A DNA stretch of 64,000 nt from Rhizobium sp. CCGE 510 (lineage in GTDB: Bacteria; Pseudomonadota; Alphaproteobacteria; Rhizobiales; Rhizobiaceae): assembly GCF_000292525.1 (NCBI RefSeq), contig NZ_AEYF01000044.1:186001-250000 (forward strand). Direction: 5' to 3'. The notes under the pieces were generated by a model. The model was not told the DNA's origin, did not search any database, and saw only the letters and a list, made by a program, of their open reading frames with translations. Both the position numbers and the translations under genes were made by a program. Every line of letters starts with the position of its first letter. Positions within the stretch are counted from its first letter, which is position 1. Of this stretch, positions 1-8,376 are shown piece by piece.

Positions 1-562
1 AGGCATCCGCACCCGAGGCCGTGGCGGTCTTCACCGCGTTATTGGCCTTCTCGAAGTCACTGAGGAGCGTATTCAGCTTATCGACGTCGGTGGCGATCTG
101 CTTGTCGGCGGTGGCGCGGACGTCCTGAACGGATTGCGAGGCATTGTTCAGCGAGTTGGCGACGTCCTGAGCGGCAGTGATGGCGCCTTGAGCGGCGACG
201 GTGCTGCCCGGCGTCGTGCGGAAGGCCTGAAGCTTCTGCTGGAAAACACCGAGGTAGGTGGATGGCGACGTTTCGTAGTCGTTGCCACCCACGATCGACT
301 TGAGGTCCTCAAGACCGCCGAGCAGGGCTTGCTGGGCGCTGTCCTGCGAGGATGTCTTCAGATATTGCCGCAGCAGGGCTTCTTCCTGTGCCCGGTCGAT
401 CTTGACGACCTGGGCGCCGTTCAAGGACGTGGTTAGCATCGCCTGTCGGCGCACGTAATCTTTGTTGCCCGCATTCGAGATATTGTTCGATACGACACTG
501 CTCTGCGTGCCGGTATTGTTGAATATGTTCTGCGCGGTATTAAGTGCTGACGTGAGCGACAT
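1..562 (-). CDS. flgK: Flagellar hook-associated protein FlgK (HAP1), N-terminal part
   Basis: Reading the minus strand from the ATG at 562 gives MSLTSALNTAQNIFNNTG followed by SSVVSNNISNAGNKDYVRRQ, the conserved N-terminal rod/hook-type helix of FlgK. The frame stays open to the window edge, so only about 187 N-terminal residues are visible and the C-terminal half lies outside. FlgK forms the first hook-filament junction ring, is exported by the flagellar type III apparatus and assembles after the hook is complete. It lies 19 bp downstream of flgE on the same strand, the usual rhizobial order flgE-flgK-flgL. Gln/Ala-rich coiled-coil character follows the first 60 residues, as expected for HAP1. 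Confidence 0.9.
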   Translation of the reverse strand, partial: MSLTSALNTAQNIFNNTGTQSSVVSNNISNAGNKDYVRRQAMLTTSLNGAQVVKIDRAQEEALLRQYLKTSSQDSAQQALLGGLEDLKSIVGGNDYETSPSTYLGVFQQKLQAFRTTPGSTVAAQGAITAAQDVANSLNNASQSVQDVRATADKQIATDVDKLNTLLSDFEKANNAVKTATASGADA

Positions 563-581
563 GGCTTAGCCGTTACCCTGC

Positions 582-1880
582 TTATCTCTTGAGGTTGACG
601 AGGACGTCCATGATGTCGGAACCCGTCTGGAAGACCTTGGAATTGGCGGTATAGCTGCGCTGCGATTCGATCATCTCGGTCAGCTCGCCGGCAAGGTCGA
701 CGTTCGAACCCTCGAGGGCGCCCGATTTGATCGTGCCGAGACCGTTGGTCTGCGGGAAGCCGGTGACAGTGACGCCAGACTGGCCGTTGGCGCTGTAGAC
801 GTTGCCGCTCATCAAGGTCAATTTGTCCGGGCTTGCGACGTTGGCGAGCGGAATGCGGTAGAGCGGCTTGGTGCTGCCGTCTTCATACTTGGCATAGACG
901 ATGCCGTCGCCATCGATCGTGACATCCTTGACCGGAGTCGCCGCCTGGCCGTTCGGCGTTCCGGTACCGGCAAAGGCGGCGCCGAGCTGCGTCAGGCCGG
1001 AGAAATCCATGTTGATCGTCTGGCCGGTCACCGTGTCGGTGATTGGGACAGGGGCAGTCGAGGTCATCTTGCCGTTCGAGTCGAAGGTGAGCGTGCCGGT
1101 GCCGACTGGGCCACCGGCGGTGTAGGGGAAGGAGGTGGTGCCGCCAACCGCCGCGTTGGCGTTGCGGAACATCGCCACTTCCCAGGTGGCTGCCGTGGCG
1201 GGAGGTGCCGGCGGCGGCGCTGCCGCGACAGAGGCTTTCGTGAAGTAGAAGTCGTACATCACTTTGTTGCCGAGACGGTCGTAGGCGACCATCGAGACCT
1301 TCTTGGTGTCGGTCGTCGGGGTGGCGGGGTTGGCGCTCGGCCGGCTCGCGGCGGCAACGACGTTGGCGTTGGAATCGAGGTTGCCCTTGAAGATACCGGA
1401 GGTCGAGGCGATGGCGGTCAGGCCATCCTGAGTAACGTTGACGGGAACGAGGCCGTCGAAGCCGTTGACGACGACGGCGGGAGAGCCGGAGTCGTAGGAA
1501 TAGCCCATCAGCTGGAAGCCGGCGGCGTTGACGAGATTGCCTTCATCGTCCTTCTGGAAATCGCCGGCGCGGGTCAGAACCGGCGTGCCGTCAGCGCCTT
1601 GGACGATGAAAAAGCCGTCGCCCGAGATCGCAAGGTCGGTGCTCGAGGTGGTGTAAGAGATATCGCCCTGGTCGGAGACGGCCTGACGGACCGAGCTCTG
1701 TACACCACCGGAATTGTAGTTGCCGCCTGAGGAAGGCAGAACCAGCGACGAGAAGCTCGTCGACACGGCCTTGTAGCCGGAGGTGTTCACGTTGGCGATA
1801 TTGTCAGCGACGGTGCTGAGGCGGTTCGCCTGCGCGTTCATCCCCGATACTGCCGTCTTCATGCTGCCGAAAATGCTCAT
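582..1880 (-). CDS. flgE: Flagellar hook protein FlgE
   Basis: The 432-residue product builds the flexible hook. The N-terminus (MSIFGSMKTAVSGMNAQANR, then VADNIANVNTSGYKA) is the flagellar rod/hook N-terminal motif. The C-terminus (GSNVDLAGELTEMIESQRSY, ANSKVFQTGSDIMDVLVNLK) is the matching C-terminal helix. The middle (about 90-350) is Ser/Thr/Gly/Pro-rich, as in the exposed hook domains, with a short Ala/Pro run near residue 230. Length matches alphaproteobacterial hooks. It follows rem after 126 bp and precedes flgK, so Rem-dependent expression is likely by analogy with Sinorhizobium meliloti. No signal peptide is present, consistent with type III export. Confidence 0.95.
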   Translation of the reverse strand: MSIFGSMKTAVSGMNAQANRLSTVADNIANVNTSGYKAVSTSFSSLVLPSSGGNYNSGGVQSSVRQAVSDQGDISYTTSSTDLAISGDGFFIVQGADGTPVLTRAGDFQKDDEGNLVNAAGFQLMGYSYDSGSPAVVVNGFDGLVPVNVTQDGLTAIASTSGIFKGNLDSNANVVAAASRPSANPATPTTDTKKVSMVAYDRLGNKVMYDFYFTKASVAAAPPPAPPATAATWEVAMFRNANAAVGGTTSFPYTAGGPVGTGTLTFDSNGKMTSTAPVPITDTVTGQTINMDFSGLTQLGAAFAGTGTPNGQAATPVKDVTIDGDGIVYAKYEDGSTKPLYRIPLANVASPDKLTLMSGNVYSANGQSGVTVTGFPQTNGLGTIKSGALEGSNVDLAGELTEMIESQRSYTANSKVFQTGSDIMDVLVNLKR

Positions 1881-2006
1881 CTGAAAACCTCGTTTTACCT
1901 GTTAAGCTCGAGAGTATTTGGCGGGCCTTGCGTGAAGCTGTCTGTCATGGCGCGCTGCGAGGCCAATATCGAGATTTAGCCGGGCGCTGCCGCCCGGCCG
2001 GAAAAA

Positions 2007-2678
2007 TCAGGCCCAATCGATGCAGTAACCAAGGAAGCGCTTGGAATCGACCGGATCGACGCCGAGCTTTTTGCGCAGCTTCTTGCGCAGCTTGGAGATG
2101 TGGCTTTCGACGACGTTCTCCTCGACCTCTTCATCGAAGATGCCGTAGATGGCGTTGAAGATCTGGGTCTTGGTGACCCGGCGACCGCGATTGGCGATCA
2201 GATATTCGAGGATGCGGCGCTCGCGCCGGGGAAGCGCGAAGACTTCGCCGTTGATCTCGGGGTCGCGACCGTCCGAGAAAACACGGATCCCACCGATTTC
2301 GGTATAGTTGGAGATCGCCTTCAGCCGGCGCCGGATCGCAGCCGCCCTTGCGAGGATTTCGCGGGGATGCACGGGTTTGCGCACCACGTCGTCGACGCCG
2401 CAATCGAACAGTGCAAGGGTGTTTTCCAACGAGTGCTGGTCGCTGACCGCAATCACCGGCGCCATCGACCGGTCTCGGATCGCTCGGGGCAGTTCGTAGT
2501 TACGCTGACCCTGACCGATCAGGAAGGCCTCGACTGCCGCTATATCGGAATCGGCGGCGGTCTGCACCCACTCGCCGAATTCAGTCGGATCAAAGCCGGT
2601 GGAGGGAATGCCCTCACGGCCAAACAGAGATGTGTATCCATCTTTCACGAGCTCACGCTCATCAACCACGACGATCAT
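2007..2678 (-). CDS. rem: Rem/FtcR, orphan OmpR-type activator of flagellar genes
   Basis: This 223-residue protein has a receiver-like domain (1-120) and a C-terminal winged helix (about 130-220) with LPRRERRILEYLIANRGRRV and the recognition-helix region NVVESHISKLRKKL. In S. meliloti Rem is the class IB activator, switched on by VisNR and driving class II flagellar operons; Brucella FtcR is the orthologue. The receiver is degenerate: acidic residues follow beta1 (VVVDERE) and KP is kept (VRKPVHP), but no aspartate appears at the end of beta3 where phosphorylation normally occurs. Activity is therefore probably set by abundance rather than a kinase. There is no partner kinase beside it. Its upstream 280 bp is AT-rich and holds a strong palindrome. 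Confidence 0.93.
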   Translation of the reverse strand: MIVVVDERELVKDGYTSLFGREGIPSTGFDPTEFGEWVQTAADSDIAAVEAFLIGQGQRNYELPRAIRDRSMAPVIAVSDQHSLENTLALFDCGVDDVVRKPVHPREILARAAAIRRRLKAISNYTEIGGIRVFSDGRDPEINGEVFALPRRERRILEYLIANRGRRVTKTQIFNAIYGIFDEEVEENVVESHISKLRKKLRKKLGVDPVDSKRFLGYCIDWA

Positions 2679-2909
2679 TCGTCCGCCTCCGAATCAGTCT
2701 GGCACTTCGATGATCTATGGGTACGAATCGCACGAATCGGCGACAACTCGTTAAAGTTAATGGCAGAAACTAATAATTGATTAAGATCTGTGTGGCGATT
2801 TGATCTATATCTAGTGGGTGAGATTGTTTATGCACACCAAAATTTCGTGGAAAAGTTAACGGTCTCTTAATTATGACTTGCGCGGGTGATTCACGCCGGA
2901 TTCCTGCCA

Positions 2910-2935
2910 TATTGTGACACAGTTTCGTCACAATA
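2910..2935. promoter_or_regulatory. Palindrome upstream of rem, candidate operator
   Basis: Perfect 9-bp arms TATTGTGAC (2910-2918) and GTCACAATA (2927-2935) flank an 8-nt spacer. The site lies about 230 bp upstream of the rem start and 24 bp past the stop of the transglycosylase gene. It has no U-run on either side, so it does not look like an intrinsic terminator. VisNR (LuxR family) and MucR-type regulators are known to control rem in S. meliloti; assigning the site to either is inference. Confidence 0.4.
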
Positions 2936-2958
2936 CGCCTCTTCTATCTTTGGTTGAA

Positions 2959-3537
2959 TCAATTTCGGCAAAAGTTACTCGCATTGGGAGTCCACTTGCC
3001 GTAGCCCGTGGCGACCAGATTGGCGATGACGCGGCAGACATACTGCTTCTGCGCGGGGTCGTTATTAGGCCCTGCGTGGTACCTGGCTACCGCCATCGTC
3101 CATGTCTCGTGACGGTCATGCAGGTTTCGGAGAAATTTTGCCGCATATTCCACATTGCGATGCGGATCGAACATATCCTCGGCCGAGCCGAAATTTCCGC
3201 CATGATAGTAGTGGTTGATCTGCATGCAGCCGATGTCGATGAGTTTGGCGCCACTGCTGCGAGCGACATCGAACTGCCTCATCGCATCCTGTTCCGAGGG
3301 CGGAAAGAACGCCTTGCCTTCGACGTTCATGGCATAGGGATAGAGCGAGCCCTTGCGTCCGGTCTCCGTCAGGCCGACCGAATAGAGGATGCCTTCCGGG
3401 ATGCCGTATTTGGCAGCTGCCGACTGGATCTCACGCTCGCAGGCGCCGGTAGAGGCTACAGCCTCAGAGGTAAACGCCGCCAGTGCCGCCGCTGCGGCCA
3501 GCAGAAACGTCTTCAATACCGGTCTCGCCTGCGCCAT
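2959..3537 (-). CDS. Flagellar-locus lytic transglycosylase, SLT domain, secreted
   Basis: Starting at the ATG at 3537, the product has 192 residues and a clear signal peptide (MAQARPVLKTFLLAAAAALA, cleavage near EAVAS-TGA). The mature part has the goose-lysozyme/SLT fold motifs: GILYSVGLTETG with the catalytic Glu, LIDIGCMQINHYYHGGNF, and AVARYHAGPN. It probably opens peptidoglycan for rod passage or acts with FliK/MotC in the periplasm. It is the last gene of the motB-motC-fliK series, in the position of an S. meliloti gene of the same cluster. The start falls 74 bp inside the 3' end of fliK in another frame, suggesting translational coupling. A start at 3549 is possible; the still longer frame to 3729 is judged spurious because it adds only Arg/Ser-rich sequence. 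Confidence 0.85.
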   Translation of the reverse strand: MAQARPVLKTFLLAAAAALAAFTSEAVASTGACEREIQSAAAKYGIPEGILYSVGLTETGRKGSLYPYAMNVEGKAFFPPSEQDAMRQFDVARSSGAKLIDIGCMQINHYYHGGNFGSAEDMFDPHRNVEYAAKFLRNLHDRHETWTMAVARYHAGPNNDPAQKQYVCRVIANLVATGYGKWTPNASNFCRN

Positions 3538-4906
3538 TGAAGCCTCCATCCGTCCGCGCTGCCGTCTGATTGTGGCGCTCGCGCGCCTCGCCGCCCTGCC
3601 CCTGCTGAGGGAGCGACTGCTGCTGGGAGGCCTGGCTGCCTGCCTGATTGCCAGCGTCGCCACGCTCGACCGGCGCCATGCTGATAGTGACATTGTCGAC
3701 CGCGTAGCCCTGGCTGCGCAGAGCTTCAAGGATCTTGCCGTGATCTTCCTTCATCTGACGATAGGCCGAGCCGGTTTCGACCTTGAGGTCGATGTTCAGG
3801 GCGTCGCCGGACAGGCGCATGGTGGCCGTCACCAAGCCGAGATCGAGCGGGTTCATCTGGATCTTCAGCGTGTTGACCACCTTGCCGGTGCTCGTCCATT
3901 CCGCCGCGTTGGATAGTGCCGAGCTCGGCTGCATGGCGCGCGCCCATTCTGAATCGCCGGAGAGAGCGGCGGTGACGGAGGCGGAATTCGAATTCTGCAT
4001 CAGGCCGATATAACGGCGCGATTCCAGGACCGAAACATTTTCGACATCGGCCTTCTTCGAGCCGTCCTTCGGCCCGGCCTGATCGGTGCCGAGGTGAACA
4101 TCCATCGACACGCCACGGCCATCGGCGCGGCTGATTCTGAACATCCTGCCGTCGGCGGCTTCGGCATTCTCCGATCCGGGAACCTTGACGTCATCCGCCT
4201 TGTCGCTGTCGAGGTTGCCGCTGACGGCCGCCAGGGCATCCGACGCATGGCCGCCTGCCTTGGCTTCGATACCATCGAGCTTCTTGCCGTCGGGTTTGAC
4301 GTCATCGGCTTTGGCGGAGGGGTGATGCGCGCCTGCTGCCGCCGATAAAGCGACCGCGCCGTCGGTTGGTTCCTGCTTCAGCAGGCCGAGGACATCGGAA
4401 ATGCCGCCGTCATCATCGTCGCCGTCGTTGTCTGTATCGGTTTCCAATGCATTGGCCTTGGCGTGTTTGCCGCCTTTGGCTGCCTGAGCGACCTCCTCGG
4501 CCGAGCGGTCCTTTGGATCGAGCTTGCCAGCGGCAAGATCCGCCGACATTTTGACCGCGGCCTTTCCGGGCTTTGCCGCAACCTTTTCGGCATTGGCGAT
4601 CGCTTCCGGCTGCACCTCAGCCTGCGCCTTCAGCGCGGCGTCGCGGAGATCAATCAACGGTTTTGCGCCGTGGCGGCCGCGGATCGTCTGCGCCACTTTC
4701 TCGGCACTGCCATCAGCAACCGCACCCTGATCGGACTGCGCATCGTCGGCGTCGTCATTGGCGGTACCGCCGCTTGCCTTGGCAAGCGCGTCGGAGAAGC
4801 CATTCTTCTGGCCGGCAGCATCGTCTTTTCCGGCCGGTCGCGCAGATTTCGCAATCGCGGCGGACTCCGCACCGGCGGCTCCGCCGGAGACGCTCATATC
4901 CATCAT
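3464..4906 (-). CDS. fliK: Flagellar hook-length regulator FliK (formerly MotD)
   Basis: The 480-residue protein measures hook length and switches export from hook to filament substrates. Residues 1-300 are Ala/Asp/Lys-rich and low in complexity (repeated ADD, AKA and KSA patches), as expected for a molecular ruler. Residues about 335-420 form the globular Flg_hook domain, with IQMNPLDLGLVTATMRLSGD and AYRQMKEDHGKILEALRSQG. The tail is Gln/Gly-rich. In S. meliloti this gene was first called motD and later reassigned as fliK. Its ATG overlaps the motC stop by 4 bp, and its 3' end overlaps the transglycosylase start. Sequence identity in the ruler is expected to be poor, so the call rests on the C-domain and the position. 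Confidence 0.9.
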   Translation of the reverse strand: MMDMSVSGGAAGAESAAIAKSARPAGKDDAAGQKNGFSDALAKASGGTANDDADDAQSDQGAVADGSAEKVAQTIRGRHGAKPLIDLRDAALKAQAEVQPEAIANAEKVAAKPGKAAVKMSADLAAGKLDPKDRSAEEVAQAAKGGKHAKANALETDTDNDGDDDDGGISDVLGLLKQEPTDGAVALSAAAGAHHPSAKADDVKPDGKKLDGIEAKAGGHASDALAAVSGNLDSDKADDVKVPGSENAEAADGRMFRISRADGRGVSMDVHLGTDQAGPKDGSKKADVENVSVLESRRYIGLMQNSNSASVTAALSGDSEWARAMQPSSALSNAAEWTSTGKVVNTLKIQMNPLDLGLVTATMRLSGDALNIDLKVETGSAYRQMKEDHGKILEALRSQGYAVDNVTISMAPVERGDAGNQAGSQASQQQSLPQQGQGGEARERHNQTAARTDGGFNGAGETGIEDVSAGRSGGTGGVYL

Positions 4907-6198
4907 TGTTCGTTGCCTTCCTGCGCCAGAAGACCGTCGATCTCGTCGAGCTTGGACCGATTGGTCGTCATAAATGCGTTGAATGAGGGGTCGGTACCCT
5001 GGCTCTGGCCAGTCGATGCCACACCTCCCGGAACAGGCTCGGGAAGCGCGCCTGGCGCTCCCGGTTGCGTCGTGATAGCCGCAGCCTTTTCAGAAGTGAT
5101 TTCTTGATTAGAAGTGTTAGGATTCGGGGCTTGCGTCAAGCTTGCCGGGTCGGGAGCGCGCAGGATCTGATCGGCAACCGATCGCGCCGCCTCCTGCAGC
5201 GCCTGATCGCGCGGTGAAAGCGTGTTGCCGGCGATGCCGGTGACATTCTTCGCCGCCCGGTCGACATCATCGGTGGGAAGGCCGGCCATGCCGCCATAGA
5301 AATCCGCCAGCGGACCGAAAGCATTGTCGGTGCCGCCGCCAAGCGACTGCACACGCTCGACCGCCATATGCGCCAGCTCCGGCTTACCCGCGATCGCGGC
5401 AGCGCGGGCGATGCGCAGATAGACCTCGCGCTGGCGCGGCGCGTCCATGAAGGACAGGATGTCGATGACGTCCTGCGGCTTTACGTCGTGATCGTGGCCG
5501 ACGACGAGCGTGACGAAAAGATCGGCGAACTGGCTGGCATAGGGCGAATGCAGGAAGCGCCTGATATAACGCTGCGAATAGGCCATTCCCCTGTCGAGCA
5601 TCCCCTTGTCGACGCAGATGGCGACTGAGCGGCGCAACGCCGCTTCCTCGACGATCGTACCAGGTGCTGCAAGGCGCGCCTGGTCATAGAGATCCAGCGC
5701 GTCTGTCGGCTTCGTCGCGATCAGCACGTTGCCGCCTATCAACGCAAGGTAAGGGCCGATTTTCTTGTCGCGGTATTCCCTGGCCATCTCTTCCAGCGTC
5801 TTGGCGACGAGCAGCCCCTTGCCGCTCAGATATTTTCTGAGGACATCGGTAACACGGTTGTCGAAATAGCCGTTGACGTCGTGGGCGATGAGATATTCGA
5901 GCGTCTGCGGATTGCCGCCGCTCATCGCGTAAATCAACGCTGCGTCGACATTGCGGTCGTCATCGAAGACCGACGTAGCGACGCTGCGCAGCCGCTCGTC
6001 GATCGTGCCCAGCATGAAGCGCTGCATCTCACCGGCCGAATGATCGCCGGAGACCACGGAATCCTGCACGAACTGCAGCGACCGCATCATCTTGTACGGC
6101 TCGAGATCGTCCGGGTCCTGCGCCCTGCCTGCGGCCGACGAAAGCAACGCCAGGCCGAGGGCCACAAATCCGACATAGCGATGCTGCCGACGCGCCAT
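4903..6198 (-). CDS. motC: Periplasmic motor protein MotC
   Basis: The 431-residue product begins with a signal peptide (RRQHRYVGFVALGLALLS, ending SSAAGRAQ). The mature body has repeated helical segments (PYKMMRSLQFVQDSVVSGDH; GRAQDPDDLEPY) and a Pro/Thr/Ser-rich C-terminal third that looks disordered. MotC is found in rhizobia, where it binds the periplasmic part of MotB and is needed for rotation; its folding or stability depends on the chaperone MotE, which is also encoded in this window (17282-17821). It sits between motB (4-bp gap) and fliK (4-bp overlap). No enzymatic motif is visible. Confidence 0.92.
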   Translation of the reverse strand: MARRQHRYVGFVALGLALLSSAAGRAQDPDDLEPYKMMRSLQFVQDSVVSGDHSAGEMQRFMLGTIDERLRSVATSVFDDDRNVDAALIYAMSGGNPQTLEYLIAHDVNGYFDNRVTDVLRKYLSGKGLLVAKTLEEMAREYRDKKIGPYLALIGGNVLIATKPTDALDLYDQARLAAPGTIVEEAALRRSVAICVDKGMLDRGMAYSQRYIRRFLHSPYASQFADLFVTLVVGHDHDVKPQDVIDILSFMDAPRQREVYLRIARAAAIAGKPELAHMAVERVQSLGGGTDNAFGPLADFYGGMAGLPTDDVDRAAKNVTGIAGNTLSPRDQALQEAARSVADQILRAPDPASLTQAPNPNTSNQEITSEKAAAITTQPGAPGALPEPVPGGVASTGQSQGTDPSFNAFMTTNRSKLDEIDGLLAQEGNEQ

Positions 6199-6202
6199 CC
6201 TG

Positions 6203-7549
6203 TTATCCTCGATCCGCCTGCACCAGAATCTCGATCCGGCGGTTGGTCGCGTTGAACGGGTCGGACGGCAGCTTCAGCCGACGGTCGGCGAAGCCCGAGA
6301 CCTGGGAGATACGCTTCTCGTCGAACCCGCCGCGCACGAGCATGTAATAAGCGCTCTGGGCGCGGTCCATCGAAAGCCGCCAGTTCTCGTTCTGCCCGCC
6401 CTTGTACGGGCGCCCGTCCGTGTGGCCGCGGATGGCGACCGCGCCACCCCTCTCCTTCAGGATCGCGCCGATCTTTTCCATGGCGAGCACCATCTCCTGA
6501 CGTGGAACCGCAGAACCGATATTGAACATCGAATCGTCGTTCTGGTCGGAGATGCTGACCAGCAATCCGCCTTCGGATGCCGTCACGGTCAGACCTTCTG
6601 CAAGCTTTCCCGCAACGCCGCCGATCTGCTGGGCGATCTGCTCCTGCAGCTGCTCTGCTTCCTTCTGCTGCTGCTCTGTCTCATCAGTGCTCTTGTCGGC
6701 ATCCTTCTGATGATCGGCGTCCTTTTGCGCTTCGGCCTTCTTATCGCCTGCCTTCTTATCGCCAGACTTTTTGTCATCCGGCGCCTTGCCGTCCTTGGCC
6801 TCGACCGCGCCCTTGTTTTCCTTGGTTTCTTTGAGTTCCTGGGCGGCGGCCTTCTGATCGGTGGTCAGCGGTACCGGCTTCATATCCTCGACCTTGGCGA
6901 TCTCGGTTGTCTCGCTCTCGGCCGCCTGCTCATCGCTCTTGCCCGGAGGCGCGGACTTACCGGCTGTCGTGACCTCGACCTGCTTCGTCCAAAAATCCGG
7001 ATCGAAGGGATCGCGATAGGCCTCGCCGCCGTCGGCACCGGTGGCCGGGCCGGAATCGGAGGCACCGCCGTCGCCCTTGGCGCTGACATTGGCCTGCTGG
7101 CCGACTTCCTGGGCGATCTCGGCGAGAACCGAATAAGGGTTTTCAAAGAAATCGGCCTCGGAATAATTTGTTTGATCCCCCGACGTCGAGGTCTGGTCGT
7201 CACCATCCGCCGAGGCCTTGCCGTCGTTCGGATTTTCTTCCTTCTGCTTCGACTTCTCCTGCTTCTCCTCTCCCTCGGCATTGTCGACGGGCTTCTTCAG
7301 GCCCTTTTCGGTCGGCTTTTCATCGGAGAGCTTGATCGGATTAAAATAGGTCGCGACCGAAGCCTTGGTCTCCTCGTTGGCGGCATTGACCAGCCACATG
7401 ACCAGGAAGAACGCCATCATCGCCGTCATGAAGTCGGCATAGGCAATTTTCCACGCACCGCCATGGGAGCCATCGTGATCGCCGCCGCCATGTCTCTTGA
7501 CGATGATGATCTCGTTCTTGCCGTGGTGGTGGTTCTCGCCTTCGCTCAT
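6203..7549 (-). CDS. motB: Stator protein MotB with long charged linker
   Basis: The 448-residue stator subunit has one membrane helix near residues 34-55 (KIAYADFMTAMMAFFLVMWL), in which Asp39 is the expected proton-binding residue. The C-terminal OmpA-like peptidoglycan-binding domain (about 310-445) contains VAIRGHTDGRPYKGGQNENW and RISQVSGFADRRLKLPSDPF. Between them lies an unusually long (about 230-residue) Lys/Glu/Asp/Ala-rich segment with repeats such as KKSGDKKAGDKKAEAQKDAD. E. coli MotB is about 308 residues, so the extra length is all linker, probably the MotC-binding or spacing region. The N-terminus is His/Gly-rich. Its start overlaps the stop of the upstream FliH-like gene by 4 bp. 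MotA is encoded far away at 24.5 kb. Confidence 0.95.
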   Translation of the reverse strand: MSEGENHHHGKNEIIIVKRHGGGDHDGSHGGAWKIAYADFMTAMMAFFLVMWLVNAANEETKASVATYFNPIKLSDEKPTEKGLKKPVDNAEGEEKQEKSKQKEENPNDGKASADGDDQTSTSGDQTNYSEADFFENPYSVLAEIAQEVGQQANVSAKGDGGASDSGPATGADGGEAYRDPFDPDFWTKQVEVTTAGKSAPPGKSDEQAAESETTEIAKVEDMKPVPLTTDQKAAAQELKETKENKGAVEAKDGKAPDDKKSGDKKAGDKKAEAQKDADHQKDADKSTDETEQQQKEAEQLQEQIAQQIGGVAGKLAEGLTVTASEGGLLVSISDQNDDSMFNIGSAVPRQEMVLAMEKIGAILKERGGAVAIRGHTDGRPYKGGQNENWRLSMDRAQSAYYMLVRGGFDEKRISQVSGFADRRLKLPSDPFNATNRRIEILVQADRG

Positions 7550-8175
7550 TCCAGAACTTTCTTCAAGCTGGCCGCCCAGGCGGACATACGGGTGACGATA
7601 ACGGATTCACCGATCTCGACGGCAAGATCGATATCGTCAGTCTCAACGTGGCGAACCGCCCCGGCATGTTCGCCGAGTTCGGCGTTCAATATGTCGAAAA
7701 GCCGGATAGGGCCCCGGACGACGATCGGTCCGGCCGCGCCCTCGAGGATGGCGGCGCGCAGCAGGGCGGCGAGGCTTTCGGCAGCCTTGGCGGCGAGCGC
7801 GTCGGTCATCACGGGCGCGATGGCGGCGGCAGCGCCGGCGCTGACCAGCTGCGCGACCTCTTCGGCGATATCGCGGATGCGGGAGGCAATGACCGCCGCC
7901 GCCTCGACTTCGTAGCGAAGCTTCAGCTCCTCGAGCTCACGCGCATGGACCTCGGCCAACGTCTGGGCCTCGGCTTCGTATTTCTCGGTCAAATCAGCGG
8001 TGGCTGCGGCATGACCTTGTGCATAGGCCTCGCGGCGCTCCACCTCGACGTCGATTGGCGGTTCGCTCGGTATTTCGGAAAAACCGTCGTCGCCAAAATC
8101 GTTCATGTCGATGATCGGCGCTGATGGCTCCGGTTCACCGAAATCCTTCAAATACCGGGAAAGCGTAATGCTCAT
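7546..8175 (-). CDS. FliH-like protein, candidate regulator of the FliI export ATPase
   Basis: The ATG at 8175 gives a 209-residue protein, MSITLSRYLKDFGEPEP onward; the frame runs upstream to 8247 but that extension is Pro/Cys-rich and not credible. Residues 1-45 are acidic. Residues about 48-90 form a charged heptad-like helix (EAYAQGHAAATADLTEKYEA), then an Ala-rich helical region. The C-terminus contains ETDDIDLAVEIGESVIVTRM followed by AWAASL, which resembles the FliH/YscL C-domain pattern of a conserved acidic strand, then a basic residue and a rod-like helix. This gene is usually left hypothetical in rhizobia. It leads the operon with motB (4-bp overlap). No other fliH candidate is visible, which strengthens the inference, but it is not proven. 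Confidence 0.6.
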   Translation of the reverse strand: MSITLSRYLKDFGEPEPSAPIIDMNDFGDDGFSEIPSEPPIDVEVERREAYAQGHAAATADLTEKYEAEAQTLAEVHARELEELKLRYEVEAAAVIASRIRDIAEEVAQLVSAGAAAAIAPVMTDALAAKAAESLAALLRAAILEGAAGPIVVRGPIRLFDILNAELGEHAGAVRHVETDDIDLAVEIGESVIVTRMSAWAASLKKVLE

Positions 8176-8376
8176 AAAAAACCATCCAGCATCCGGGAGG
8201 CATGCAGCATATCCAGCCCCGCTCAAAACGACCTTGCGCTCAGGCACGTCGTTTCGAAACGGGCAAGGGCTTCACCTTGCGCCGGCACGGATTCGGACGA
8301 TGCCTTCATGCCGGAAACTAGGAAGTCAAACTTGCGCGAGGATGAATGGCGCCGCCATCCGCAATCGCGCTCACCT

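Noticed and set aside
3538..3729. N-terminal extension of the transglycosylase
   Set aside because: The extra residues are an Arg/Ser/Ala-rich reading of the fliK tail, and a proper signal peptide begins at 3537.
6422..7915. 497-codon plus-strand frame opposite motB and the FliH-like gene
   Set aside because: The Leu/Ala/Arg/Gly-rich translation mirrors the Lys/Glu/Asp-rich MotB linker on the other strand; no family motif and no ribosome binding site.
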